A DNA stretch of 64,000 bases from Microbacterium sp. SLBN-154 (GTDB lineage Bacteria > Actinomycetota > Actinomycetes > Actinomycetales > Microbacteriaceae). The position numbers were made by a program, and so were the translations under genes. The stretch lies in assembly GCF_006715565.1 (NCBI RefSeq), contig NZ_VFNL01000001.1, positions 1,364,001-1,428,000 on the forward strand. The letters run 5' to 3'. Every line of letters starts with the position of its first letter. Position 1 is the first letter of the stretch. This document shows positions 31,924-40,426 of the stretch, piece by piece. Under the pieces are notes generated by a model that made no database searches, was not told the origin of the DNA, and worked only from the letters and a program-made list of their open reading frames with translations.

Positions 31924-31944
31924 TTAGTTCGTAAGGTGTACTAA
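31924..31944. promoter_or_regulatory. Candidate ROK-regulator operator
   Basis: TTAGT and ACTAA form an inverted repeat separated by 11 nt, ending 5 nt before the start of the ROK regulator. Its position fits autorepression of the amino-sugar operon. Confidence 0.4.
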
Positions 31945-31949
31945 CAAAC

Positions 31950-33131
31950 ATGACCCCGGTCGACACCTCTCGCACACCCCTCGGCGGCACGGCCTCCCCG
32001 GCGCCGAGTCTGCCGCCGCGCGGGCGCCGTCAGACCGCGAAGGTGCTGCCCGAGCAGGCGCGTCGGCACAACCGTTCCCTGGTGCTGCAGACGCTCTTCC
32101 ACGGCGGGGCGATGAGCCGTGCCGACCTGGCCCGGGAAACCCGGCTGACGCGCGTGACCATCTCCGACCTCGTGGCGGAATTGATCGCCGACGGTTTCCT
32201 GGCCGAGTTCGGCACCCGCGAGGCGGCCGGTCCCGGCAAGCCCGCGATCCTCGTCGATCTCGACCGCGCGGGTCACCGGATCGTGGGCCTCGATCTGTCG
32301 GGGAGCGAGACCTTCATCGGTGCGGTGCTCACGCTGGACGGCGAGATCGTCGCCCGGCACGAGGTGGCGGCTCCGGCGGCGGCCGCCGACGTGGTGGACA
32401 CCGCGGTGGCGCTGGCGCGGTCGCTCGTCGCCGACGCCCACGCTCCCGTCCTCGGCGTCGGTGTGGGAACCCCCGGTGTCGTCGACGAGCACGGCGTGAT
32501 CCTCGCTGCGCCGAACTTCGGCTGGGTGGGTTTCGACTTGGAACGCGCGCTGACCGACGCCCTGCGGCTGCCGGTCCTGGTGGCCAATGACGCCAACGCC
32601 GCCGTCCTCGCCGAGTACACCCTCGGGGGAGCCGCCGACGACGTGATGCTCATCAAGGTCGGCCGCGGTGTCGGCGCGGGACTCCTCACCGGAGGCACCC
32701 CGCTGCGCGGCTCGCGCTTCGCCGCGGGCGAGATCGGCCATGTCACGGTCGGCACCGACGGCGGCCCGCAGTGCGCATGCGGGAAGATCGGATGTCTCGA
32801 GGCGTGGCTCTCGGTCCCCTCGCTCACCGCGCGTCTCTCCGCCGCATCCGACGACGCCTCCCGCGAGAGCGTGCTCCGCGACGCGGGGGAGCGGCTCGGT
32901 ATCGCGCTGGCTCCGGTGGTCGCCACCCTCGATCTGTCCGAGATCGTGCTCTCCGGCCCTCCCGAACTGCTCGAGGGGCCCCTCGCGGAAGCCACCCTCG
33001 ACACCCTGCGCGCCCGCACCCTCGCTCCCTTCCACGAGGGGGTGCGCATCCGAATGACCTCGCACGGTCAGGACATCGTTCTGCGCGGCGCCGCCGTCAT
33101 GGTGCTCTCCGGTCAACTCGGGGTCTCCTGA
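31950..33131 (+). CDS. ROK-family transcriptional regulator of the amino-sugar operon
   Basis: 393 aa. N-terminal MarR-like winged helix, about residues 30-85 (NRSLVLQTLFHGGAMSRADLARETRLTRVTISDLV), then a ROK sugar-binding domain with a zinc site CACGKIGCLE near residues 274-283 and the ATPase-fold segment VGVGTPGVVDEHG. Members such as NagC and XylR repress sugar operons until the sugar or its phosphate binds. It heads an operon with an importer, ROK kinase and nagB, so GlcNAc or a derivative is the likely signal. Confidence 0.92.
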   Translation: MTPVDTSRTPLGGTASPAPSLPPRGRRQTAKVLPEQARRHNRSLVLQTLFHGGAMSRADLARETRLTRVTISDLVAELIADGFLAEFGTREAAGPGKPAILVDLDRAGHRIVGLDLSGSETFIGAVLTLDGEIVARHEVAAPAAAADVVDTAVALARSLVADAHAPVLGVGVGTPGVVDEHGVILAAPNFGWVGFDLERALTDALRLPVLVANDANAAVLAEYTLGGAADDVMLIKVGRGVGAGLLTGGTPLRGSRFAAGEIGHVTVGTDGGPQCACGKIGCLEAWLSVPSLTARLSAASDDASRESVLRDAGERLGIALAPVVATLDLSEIVLSGPPELLEGPLAEATLDTLRARTLAPFHEGVRIRMTSHGQDIVLRGAAVMVLSGQLGVS

Positions 33132-33199
33132 TGCCCTTCCACTTCCGCTCCCCGCACACCCGGTCGGTTTCTCCGACCCCACCCAGAAGAAGGAACGCT

Positions 33200-34438
33200 A
33201 TGAAGAAGACGCTCGTGAGCGCCGCCCTGCTCGGGGTCGGCGCCGTGGTGCTGGCCGGCTGCGCCGGCGGCACGGGCTCGGCAGGCTCGGACGAAGGTGC
33301 CGAGATCCGCGTGTGGCTGGTCGGCGCCGACACGCCGCAGGAGGCCCGCGACTACCTCGTCGAGACGTTCGAGGCGGACAACCCCGGCTCCACCCTCGTG
33401 ATCGAGGAGCAGAGCTGGGAGGGGCTGGTCGACAAGCTCACCACCAGCCTGTCCAGCTCCGACAGCCCCGACATCGTGGAGTTCGGAAACACACAGGCGC
33501 CCGCCTTCACCTCCGTCGGCGCCCTCCTCGACCTCAGCGACGAGTTCGAGGCCCTGGGCGGTGACGACCTCCTGCCCGGCTTCGTCGAAGCCGGTTCGTA
33601 CGACGGGGCGTTCTACGCACCGCCGCTGTACTCCGGTGCCCGTGTGGTGTTCGCCGATCCGGCGCTCGTCACCGAGGCGCCGGCGACCCTGGATGACTAC
33701 ATCGCCTCGGCGACCGCCCTCGCCGAGGCGAATCCCGGAAAGTCGGGCATCTACTTCGCTGGTCAGGACTGGTACAACGCCCTTCCGTTCATCTGGGAGA
33801 ACGGCGGCGAGATCGCCGTCGAATCGAACGGCGAGTGGGACGCGCAGTTGAGCTCGGACGAGTCGGTCGCCGGCCTCCTCCAGGTGCAGGAGCTGATGAC
33901 GACGGCGTCGACCGCCCCCAAGGACGGCGACAATGCCGAGCCGTGGACTCCCTATTGCGAGGGTTCTGCGATCCAGTTCTCCGCTCCGAACTGGGCCCTG
34001 GGTCTCGCGAGCGCCTGCGAGACCGAGAACCCGCCCGCCGCTCCGCTCGTCTATGCGCTTCCCGGCATGGATGGAGGACCCGCCCAGGTCTTCGCCGGCG
34101 GGTCGAACATCGGCATCTCGGCCCGGTCCGCCAACCCCGACCTCGCCAAGGAAGCGCTGGCGATCATCCTCAGCGACGAGTTCCAGACGATCTACGGCGA
34201 GAACGGCCTGATCCCCGCCAAGAAGTCGCTCGCCTCCACCCTCGGCGACTCCCCCGAAGCGGCTGCGTTCGCCGAGGCCGCGAGCAACGCCAAGCTGACG
34301 CCCGCGTCTGCGAACTGGGCCGAGGTCGAAGCATCTCGCGTTCTGGAAGACTTCTTCGTCAAGATCGCTCAGGGCGGTGACGTCGCCGCGCTCGCAGCCG
34401 AGGTCGACACCCAGATCGAGGACATCCTCAACGGCTGA
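33200..34438 (+). CDS. Sugar ABC transporter substrate-binding lipoprotein (amino-sugar operon)
   Basis: 412 aa. MKKTLVSAALLGVGAVVLAGC is a lipoprotein signal with lipobox LAGC, followed by a Gly/Ser/Asp linker and the solute-binding start IRVWLVGADTPQEARDYLVE. Family-1 features include SPDIVEFGNTQAP and FAGGSNIGISARS. AGGAA lies 5 nt before the ATG at 33200. Gene order (ROK regulator, kinase, NagB) suggests chito-oligosaccharide or GlcNAc uptake. Confidence 0.9.
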   Translation: MKKTLVSAALLGVGAVVLAGCAGGTGSAGSDEGAEIRVWLVGADTPQEARDYLVETFEADNPGSTLVIEEQSWEGLVDKLTTSLSSSDSPDIVEFGNTQAPAFTSVGALLDLSDEFEALGGDDLLPGFVEAGSYDGAFYAPPLYSGARVVFADPALVTEAPATLDDYIASATALAEANPGKSGIYFAGQDWYNALPFIWENGGEIAVESNGEWDAQLSSDESVAGLLQVQELMTTASTAPKDGDNAEPWTPYCEGSAIQFSAPNWALGLASACETENPPAAPLVYALPGMDGGPAQVFAGGSNIGISARSANPDLAKEALAIILSDEFQTIYGENGLIPAKKSLASTLGDSPEAAAFAEAASNAKLTPASANWAEVEASRVLEDFFVKIAQGGDVAALAAEVDTQIEDILNG

Positions 34439-34518
34439 TTCCTCCCTCCGGGCCGGCGGTGTTCGCGCCGCCGGCCCGGCCCCACGACCCGGTTCGCAAC
34501 CACCCCTGGAGACCCGCC

Positions 34519-35514
34519 ATGTCGACGCTGCACAGCGACGTCAGCCCCGCCGTGAGTGCGGTCGACGGTGAACGCCTCGTCGCCCCCGCACCGCCGCCGA
34601 GCCCCGGCAGGCGCCGAGCGCTCCGCCCCGGCACCCTCACCCCCTACGCCCTCCTCACGCCTGCGCTGATCGTCCTCGCCGCCATCACCGGGTGGCCGCT
34701 CGTGCAGCTGGTGATCATGTCGTTCCAGGAGTTCGGCCGGGCGCAGGTCTTCGGCGCCCCGCCGGAATTCATCGGCCTCGCCAACTACATCGGCATCCTC
34801 ACCGATCCGCAGTTCTGGCAGGTGCTCACCCGTTCGCTGCTCTTCGCGGCGGTGTGCGTGGTCGCGACGATGGTGCTCGGCATCCTCATCGCTCTGCTGA
34901 TGCGACGCCTGGGCGCGGTCATCCGCACCCTCGTCTCGATCGGACTGCTGCTGGCGTGGGCGATGCCCCCGCTGTCGGCGACGATCGTCTGGGGCTGGAT
35001 CTTCGACACCCAGTACGGCGTGCTGAATCAGGTGCTCTCCCAGGTGTTCGGCCTCGAGCAGTTCGCGGGGCATTCCTGGCTCATCGAGCCGCTGAGCTTC
35101 TTCTTCGTCGCGACGATCATCATCGTGTGGGGCGCGATCCCGTTCGTCGCCTTCACCGTCTACGCGGGACTGACCCAGGTTCCCGACGAAGTGCTCGAGG
35201 CCGCGCAGCTCGACGGGGCGGGTGCGACGAAGCGGTTCTTCCTCGTCATCGTGCCCTTCATCCGCCCGATCCTCGTGGTCGTCACGATCCTCCAGGTGAT
35301 CTGGGATCTGCGGGTGTTCACCCAGATCTACGCCCTGCAGTCGATCGGGGGTCTGGCGGAGCAGACCAACACCCTCGGGGTGTACATCTACCGGGTCTCG
35401 CTCGGCGCCGGCGACTTCGGCGTGGGCGGAGCCATCTCGGTGATCGTCGTGCTGCTGCTGGTGGCCCTGTCGATCTTCTACGTCCGCCGCAACCTCCGGG
35501 AGGAGTCGCTGTGA
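34519..35514 (+). CDS. Sugar ABC transporter permease (MalF-like), amino-sugar operon
   Basis: 331 aa; a Pro/Arg-rich cytosolic N-terminus of ~35 residues, then six helices. EAA loop: EVLEAAQLDGAGATKRFFLVIVPFIRP. ATG at 34519 is chosen because GGAG lies 7 nt upstream. The stop overlaps the next permease start (GTGA). Confidence 0.93.
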   Translation: MSTLHSDVSPAVSAVDGERLVAPAPPPSPGRRRALRPGTLTPYALLTPALIVLAAITGWPLVQLVIMSFQEFGRAQVFGAPPEFIGLANYIGILTDPQFWQVLTRSLLFAAVCVVATMVLGILIALLMRRLGAVIRTLVSIGLLLAWAMPPLSATIVWGWIFDTQYGVLNQVLSQVFGLEQFAGHSWLIEPLSFFFVATIIIVWGAIPFVAFTVYAGLTQVPDEVLEAAQLDGAGATKRFFLVIVPFIRPILVVVTILQVIWDLRVFTQIYALQSIGGLAEQTNTLGVYIYRVSLGAGDFGVGGAISVIVVLLLVALSIFYVRRNLREESL

Positions 35515-36392
35515 CCACGCTCGCTCCCTCGCGGAACCTGACGTCTGCGCGGACCCGCCGCCGTGTCGCATCCGTCTTCGCGGCCGTTGCGGGCTTGATC
35601 GTCTTCGCGTGCTCGGTGTTCCCCGTGTACTGGATGGTCAACACCTCGCTGCAGCCCAACGGCCAGGTGCGCGGCAGCACCCTCCGCCTGTGGCCCGAGA
35701 ATGCCACCCTCGAGAACTACCTCGGCGTGATCTTCGACCATGACCGCGCGCCGTTCCTTCCCGCGCTCGGTAACTCCCTCGCCGTGACCCTGCTCACCGT
35801 CGCGGTCTCGCTGGTCTTCGCCTTCCTCGCCGCGCTCGCCGTGACGCGGTTCCGCTTCCGCAGCCGCGCGGCGTTCATCGTCACGATCCTCATCATCCAG
35901 ATGATCCCCGCCGAGGCGCTCATCATCTCCGTCTTCCGCCTCATCGACGGCTGGCAGCTGCTGAACACCGTCATCGGCCTCACCGCGGTCTACCTCGCGA
36001 CAGTCCTCCCCTTCACGATCTGGACTCTTCGCGGCTTCGTCAACGGCGTGCCGATCGAGCTCGAGGAGGCGGCCATGATCGACGGGTTGAGCAGGTCGCA
36101 GGCGTTCTGGCGGGTGACCTTCCCGCTTCTCGCCCCCGGCCTCGTCGCCACCGGCGTCTTCGGATTCATCCAGGCCTGGAACGAGTTCGTCTTCGCCCTC
36201 GTGCTCAATCCGCGCCCCGAGGCCATGACCCTGCCCGTGTGGCTCCGCACCTTCCTCGACCCCAACGGCGGCATCAACTGGGCCGAGCTCATGGCAGGAT
36301 CGACGCTCGTGTCGATCCCGGTCGTGGTGTTCTTCCTCATCGTGCAGAGCCGGATGACGTCGGGTCTGGTCTCCGGGGCGGTGAAGGGCTGA
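35511..36392 (+). CDS. Sugar ABC transporter permease (MalG-like), amino-sugar operon
   Basis: 293 aa, six helices with EAA loop ELEEAAMIDGLSRSQAFWRVTFPLLAPG and the QAWNEFVFALVL segment. GTG at 35511 overlaps the stop of the other permease; its own stop overlaps the kinase start by one base (TGATG). As in the other sugar operon, no ATPase gene is included. Confidence 0.93.
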   Translation: MTTLAPSRNLTSARTRRRVASVFAAVAGLIVFACSVFPVYWMVNTSLQPNGQVRGSTLRLWPENATLENYLGVIFDHDRAPFLPALGNSLAVTLLTVAVSLVFAFLAALAVTRFRFRSRAAFIVTILIIQMIPAEALIISVFRLIDGWQLLNTVIGLTAVYLATVLPFTIWTLRGFVNGVPIELEEAAMIDGLSRSQAFWRVTFPLLAPGLVATGVFGFIQAWNEFVFALVLNPRPEAMTLPVWLRTFLDPNGGINWAELMAGSTLVSIPVVVFFLIVQSRMTSGLVSGAVKG

Positions 36393-37351
36393 TGCGGGTC
36401 GGATTGGACGTCGGCGGCACCAAGACCGAAGCGGTGGCCCTGGACGACGAGGCGTCGGTCGTCGCGCGCGTGCGCCGCTCCACCGCTTTCGGCCCCGAGG
36501 GTGTCATCTCCTCGATCCTCGCGGCGGTCGAGGAGGTGAGCACGCGCGCCGGCGGGCCGGCGACATCGGTCGGGATCGGGATGCCGGGACAGATCGTCCC
36601 CGGCTCGGGCGTCATCTCCCACGCGGTGAACCTCGGCGTGCGCTCCCTCGACGTCGCCGCGGTGGTCGGCGCCGCCCTCGCGGTACCCATCGACGTCGAG
36701 AACGACGTCAAGGCCGCCGCGCTCGGCGCTGCCGTGCTCCGCCGATCTGCGACGGTGGGGAGCTCCGGCGCTGCGGAGTCGGGCCTTGCCTACCTGAACC
36801 TCGGCACCGGAGTGGCCGCGGGGCTCGTCACCGGGGGAGCCCTCTGGCGTGGATCCCGCGGTGCGGCAGGTGAGATCGGCCACCTGAGCGTCGACCCCGC
36901 CGGACCCCGGTGTCGCTGTGGTCAACGCGGATGCATCGAGGCGCTCGCCGGAGGCCGCGCCATCGCCGAACGGTGGGAGAGGCCCGCGGCACTCCCCGTC
37001 GCCGACGTGTTCGACTGCGTCGACGCAGACCGATCCGACAGCGCCGTCCGTGACCGGGCGCGGGACCTTCGCGACGACCTGGTGCGCGGGGTGGCGGCGG
37101 CGGTCCGGGTGCTCGTCCTCACCGCCGACGTGGACGTCGTCGTGCTCGGCGGCGGGCTCACGGCCCTCGGCGACCGACTCGTCACGCCGGTGCGAGCGGC
37201 GCTGCGGCGAAGCGGCGAGACCTCGCCGTTCCTGCGGTCGCTGCACCTCGACGAGCGGATCGAGCTCCTTCCCGCCGGATCGCCGGCCGCGGCGCTCGGT
37301 GCAGCCCTGCTCGGCGCCGAGCGGGGCGAGGAGGTGCTGACCGTTGGCTGA
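36392..37351 (+). CDS. ROK-family sugar kinase, probable N-acetylglucosamine kinase
   Basis: 319 aa. ATP-binding phosphate-1 loop DVGGTKTEAV at residues 6-15, acidic LNLGTGVAAG segment and ROK zinc motif CRCGQRGCIEAL. Unlike the operon's first gene it lacks a helix-turn-helix, so it is an enzyme. Context (importer, NagB) makes GlcNAc or GlcN the best substrate guess; glucose cannot be excluded from sequence. Starts at the stop of the permease (TGATG). Confidence 0.85.
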   Translation: MRVGLDVGGTKTEAVALDDEASVVARVRRSTAFGPEGVISSILAAVEEVSTRAGGPATSVGIGMPGQIVPGSGVISHAVNLGVRSLDVAAVVGAALAVPIDVENDVKAAALGAAVLRRSATVGSSGAAESGLAYLNLGTGVAAGLVTGGALWRGSRGAAGEIGHLSVDPAGPRCRCGQRGCIEALAGGRAIAERWERPAALPVADVFDCVDADRSDSAVRDRARDLRDDLVRGVAAAVRVLVLTADVDVVVLGGGLTALGDRLVTPVRAALRRSGETSPFLRSLHLDERIELLPAGSPAAALGAALLGAERGEEVLTVG

Positions 37352-38123
37352 GATCGTCATCGTCGACAGTCCTGACGCCGCCGGCGCCCTCGTCGCCGCC
37401 GAGATCGTCCGTCTCATCGGTGAGAACCCGCGGACGGTGCTGGGACTCGCCACCGGGTCGACGCCCCTTCCGGTCTACCGGGCGCTCCGGGAGCAGACCG
37501 CGGGGATCGACCTGTCCGGCATGCGGGGCTTCGCCCTCGACGAATACGTCGGAATCGCGCCCGACCACCCCGAGAGCTACGCCTCGGTCATCCGCCGCGA
37601 GGTCGTCGAACCGCTCGGCCTCGACCCGGCGCTCGTGCATGTGCCCGACGGCGACCTCGAGCGCATCACCGTGTCGGGCGAGGAGTACGAGCAGGCGATC
37701 GACGACGCCGGCGGGGTGGATCTCCAGATCCTCGGCATCGGCACCGACGGCCACCTCGGGTTCAACGAGCCGGGGTCGTCGTTCGCATCGCGGACGCGGG
37801 TGAAGACGCTCACCGCCCAGACCCGCCGCGACAACGCCCGCTTCTTCCCGAGCCTGGACGACGTGCCGCGGCACTGCATCACGCAGGGGCTCGGAACGAT
37901 CCTGCGCGCGCGACACCTCGTGCTCCTTGCCTTCGGCCAGGGCAAGGCCGCGGCGGTCGCCGGTGCCGTCGAGGGCCCGCTCACCGCGTCGCTTCCGGCA
38001 TCGGCGATCCAGTTGCATCCGCACGCCACGGTCGTCATCGACGAAGAGGCCGCTTCGCAGCTCCGATTCGTCGACTACTACCGCTACGCCTGGGAGAACA
38101 AGCCCGACGCTCAGGGCCTGTAG
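37344..38123 (+). CDS. nagB: Glucosamine-6-phosphate deaminase
   Basis: Converts glucosamine-6-phosphate to fructose-6-phosphate and ammonia. 259 aa. GLATGSTPLPVYRAL (phosphate loop), FALDEYVGI with the catalytic Asp, ILGIGTDGHLGFNEPGSSF with Asp/His, and the C-terminal QLHPHATVVIDEEAA are all present. The start is TTG at 37344, inside the last codons of the kinase, with GAGGAGG 9 nt upstream; no ATG or GTG fits the conserved N-terminus. Its end overlaps the convergent NUDIX gene by 13 bp. No nagA is in the window. Confidence 0.93.
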   Translation: MAEIVIVDSPDAAGALVAAEIVRLIGENPRTVLGLATGSTPLPVYRALREQTAGIDLSGMRGFALDEYVGIAPDHPESYASVIRREVVEPLGLDPALVHVPDGDLERITVSGEEYEQAIDDAGGVDLQILGIGTDGHLGFNEPGSSFASRTRVKTLTAQTRRDNARFFPSLDDVPRHCITQGLGTILRARHLVLLAFGQGKAAAVAGAVEGPLTASLPASAIQLHPHATVVIDEEAASQLRFVDYYRYAWENKPDAQGL

Positions 38124-38524
38124 TCCGCGCCCCACACGAGAGGCAGCAGCACGACGCAGAGGGGCGCGAGCGGCGTCTGCGCGGCATCCTCCCTCGTGAT
38201 CCACCGGGCCTCGGCGATCTCCGCCCGCGGCGCAGCGTCGGCCGGATCGATCTCCAGTCGGAACGCGTCGGCGACGACATCGTGGCCCGGTTCGTTGGCG
38301 GCGGCGGTGCGGAAGACCCCGAGCGGATGCAGCGACGCGGCCGTGACCGAGAGGCCGAGTTCCTCCCGGAGCTCGCGCACGAGTGTCTCGGCGGGGTTCT
38401 CGCCGGGTTCGGGTTTGCCGCCGGGGTTCATGAACAGCCGCGTGCCGGTCTTTCGCACGAGGAGCGCGCGGCCCGCGGCATCCGTGACCACCCCCGCGCT
38501 CACACGGATCGACGGCGGGTTCAC
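38111..38524 (-). CDS. NUDIX hydrolase
   Basis: 137 aa. The Nudix box at residues 36-58 is complete (Gly-36, Glu-42, Arg-50/Glu-51, Glu-54/Glu-55), hydrolysing some nucleoside-diphosphate derivative with Mg2+. It follows VVTDAAGRALLVRKTGTRLFMNPGG, which resembles MutT-type housecleaning proteins. GTG at 38524 overlaps the stop of the FAD oxidase gene (GTGA). Its last 13 bases overlap nagB on the other strand. Confidence 0.9.
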   Translation of the reverse strand: MNPPSIRVSAGVVTDAAGRALLVRKTGTRLFMNPGGKPEPGENPAETLVRELREELGLSVTAASLHPLGVFRTAAANEPGHDVVADAFRLEIDPADAAPRAEIAEARWITREDAAQTPLAPLCVVLLPLVWGADYRP

Positions 38525-39894
38525 GCGAACACTTTGCCGGGGTTCAGGATCCCCTGGGGGTCGAAGACGCGGGCGATCTCGCGCTGGAGCCGCCACTGGT
38601 CATCGCCGAGCTCGTCGGCGAGCCAGCGGCGCTTCAAGACGCCCACCCCGTGTTCGCCGGTGAGCGTGCCGCCGAGCCGCAGCGCCGCGCGGAACAGCTC
38701 GTCGGCGGCCTCCCACACCTCGGCGGGAACCTCGCCGGGTCCCGGGTAGATGAAGTTCGGATGGAGGTTCCCGTCGCCGGCGTGGGCGACGGTGGGGATG
38801 GTCATGGCGTACTCCCGCTCGATGCGCGCGATCTCGTCGAACATCGCCGGGAGGGCGCTGCGAGGTACGGAGACGTCTTCGATGAGCGTGGTGCCGAGGC
38901 TCTCCATCGCCGGATGCATCGACCGGCGGATCGACAGCAGCCGCTCGCCCTCTTCCGGGTCGTGTGAGAGCGCGACCGTACCGCCTGCGGCGGCGAGGAT
39001 CGCGGCGATCTGATCGGCCTCGGCGCGTGCGGCGGCGCCGTCGGTCTGGATGGTCAGCTGCGAGGCGCCGGGCGTGGGGTGGGGGAGGTTCAGCAGCGCG
39101 TGGACGGCGGCCAGAGACGCGGCATCCATCAGCTCCATGATCGCCGGCTGGATGCCCGCCGCGGTCACCGCCGCGGAACCACCGGCAGCCGCGCGCACGG
39201 TGGGGAAGGTCGCTGCGATCGTGCAGACCTCCCCGGCGGTGAGGCGGCGGAGCTTCAGGGTTGCGCCCACGATCACGCCGAGGGTTCCCTCCGAGCCGAT
39301 GAAGAGCGAGGTGAGGTCGAGGCCCGTGACGCCCTTGACGGTGCGGTGCCCGAGGGAGAGCAGCCGCCCGTCGGCGAGGACGACATCGAGGCCGAGCACC
39401 GCGTCGCGGACCACGCCGTACTTCGCGCACAGAAGGCCGCCGGCCCCGGTGGCGATGTTGCCGCCGACGGTCGAGATGGCCCGGCTCGCCGGATCGGGAG
39501 CCCACCACAGTCCGTGCGGGGCGAGAGCGGCGTTGAGATCGGCGTTGAGGATGCCGGGTTCGACGACCGCGATCAGGTCGTCGGCGCGCACCTCGAGCAC
39601 CCGGCGCATCCCGCGGACCGAGAGGGCGATCTCACCCGCGCCGGCGTTCGCGCCGCCGGCGAGTCCGGTGCGCGCCCCCTGGGTGACGACAGGGGTCGAG
39701 GTCTCGCTCGCGACGCGGAGGGTCGCCTGCACATCGGCGACGTCGCGCGCGTGGATGACGGCGAGGGGCGGGCCGGAAGCGGCGTGGCCGGACTTGTCGG
39801 CGCGCGCGGCCTCGCGGGCGGCGTCGGAGTCATCCACGCGATCGCCCAGCGCCGCGCGGAGCGCGTCGAGCACTGCGCGGACGTCGGGGGTCAC
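38521..39894 (-). CDS. FAD-linked oxidase, GlcD / D-lactate-dehydrogenase-like
   Basis: 457 aa. An FAD-binding type-4 domain (PVVTQGARTGLAGGANAG, STVGGNIATGAGGLLCAKYG, FIGSEGTLGVI) is followed by the oxidase C-domain with HAGDGNLHPNF and GEHGVGVLK metal/substrate motifs and the end ARVFDPQGILNPGKVF. Oxidises a 2-hydroxy acid such as glycolate or D-lactate to the keto acid. GTG at 39894 overlaps the stop of the upstream membrane-protein gene; three genes here are chained by GTGA overlaps. Confidence 0.93.
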   Translation of the reverse strand: MTPDVRAVLDALRAALGDRVDDSDAAREAARADKSGHAASGPPLAVIHARDVADVQATLRVASETSTPVVTQGARTGLAGGANAGAGEIALSVRGMRRVLEVRADDLIAVVEPGILNADLNAALAPHGLWWAPDPASRAISTVGGNIATGAGGLLCAKYGVVRDAVLGLDVVLADGRLLSLGHRTVKGVTGLDLTSLFIGSEGTLGVIVGATLKLRRLTAGEVCTIAATFPTVRAAAGGSAAVTAAGIQPAIMELMDAASLAAVHALLNLPHPTPGASQLTIQTDGAAARAEADQIAAILAAAGGTVALSHDPEEGERLLSIRRSMHPAMESLGTTLIEDVSVPRSALPAMFDEIARIEREYAMTIPTVAHAGDGNLHPNFIYPGPGEVPAEVWEAADELFRAALRLGGTLTGEHGVGVLKRRWLADELGDDQWRLQREIARVFDPQGILNPGKVFA

Positions 39895-40358
39895 GACGAC
39901 AGCTGTCGCCGGCCGGCGAACACCCCGGCGGTGACGGCGATGACGCCGAAGACGACGCCGACCCAGACCGCGCCGAGGTCCCACCACGCGAGGACGGCGG
40001 CGGCATAGACGAGCAGCTCGACGAAAGCCCGCACGAACGGGTGCACCGCGAACACGGCGCGGGGCGAGACGAACAGCGCCCAGATGAGGATCGCGATCAC
40101 CGGGGCGCCGATGCCGGCGACGATGTTCCAGGGGAGAGGCCAGGCGACGAAGCCCCAGAAGGCCAGCGAGACGAAGGCGAACAGCTCGCAGACGAAGGCG
40201 AGGATGTCGATTCCCGACAGTGGTGCACGGGTGCCGGCGGGGCGCCCCTCTGCCGGCGCTTGCGGCTGCTGGGGTGCGACGTTCGGCGTCGGCGCGGGGC
40301 TCGATCCGGAGGTGCGCCCAGCGTCCGTCCGCGGTGTCTGGGTGGGCTCTTCGGGCAT
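39891..40358 (-). CDS. DUF2568 (YrdB-like) membrane protein
   Basis: 155 aa: a Pro/Ala/Gly-rich head of ~48 residues, then four hydrophobic helices (ILAFVCELFAFVSLAFWGF, WNIVAGIGAPVIAILIWALF, AFVELLVYAAAVLAWW, VWVGVVFGVIAVTAGVF), the DUF2568 topology. Function unknown. The long disordered head is not typical of the short family members. First gene of the three-gene unit with the oxidase and NUDIX hydrolase; leaderless promoter. Confidence 0.75.
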   Translation of the reverse strand: MPEEPTQTPRTDAGRTSGSSPAPTPNVAPQQPQAPAEGRPAGTRAPLSGIDILAFVCELFAFVSLAFWGFVAWPLPWNIVAGIGAPVIAILIWALFVSPRAVFAVHPFVRAFVELLVYAAAVLAWWDLGAVWVGVVFGVIAVTAGVFAGRRQLSS

Positions 40359-40364
40359 TGCTCC

Positions 40365-40370
40365 AGTCTA
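40365..40370 (-). promoter_or_regulatory. -10 box of a leaderless promoter for the DUF2568 operon
   Basis: TAGACT on the minus strand ends 6 nt before the ATG at 40358, the same box and spacing as purN. Confidence 0.5.
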
Positions 40371-40426
40371 GGCGCGGGGGTGCGCCCTGAACCCGGGATG
40401 CCGGGGGTTGGCTCCGGCAACGGCGC

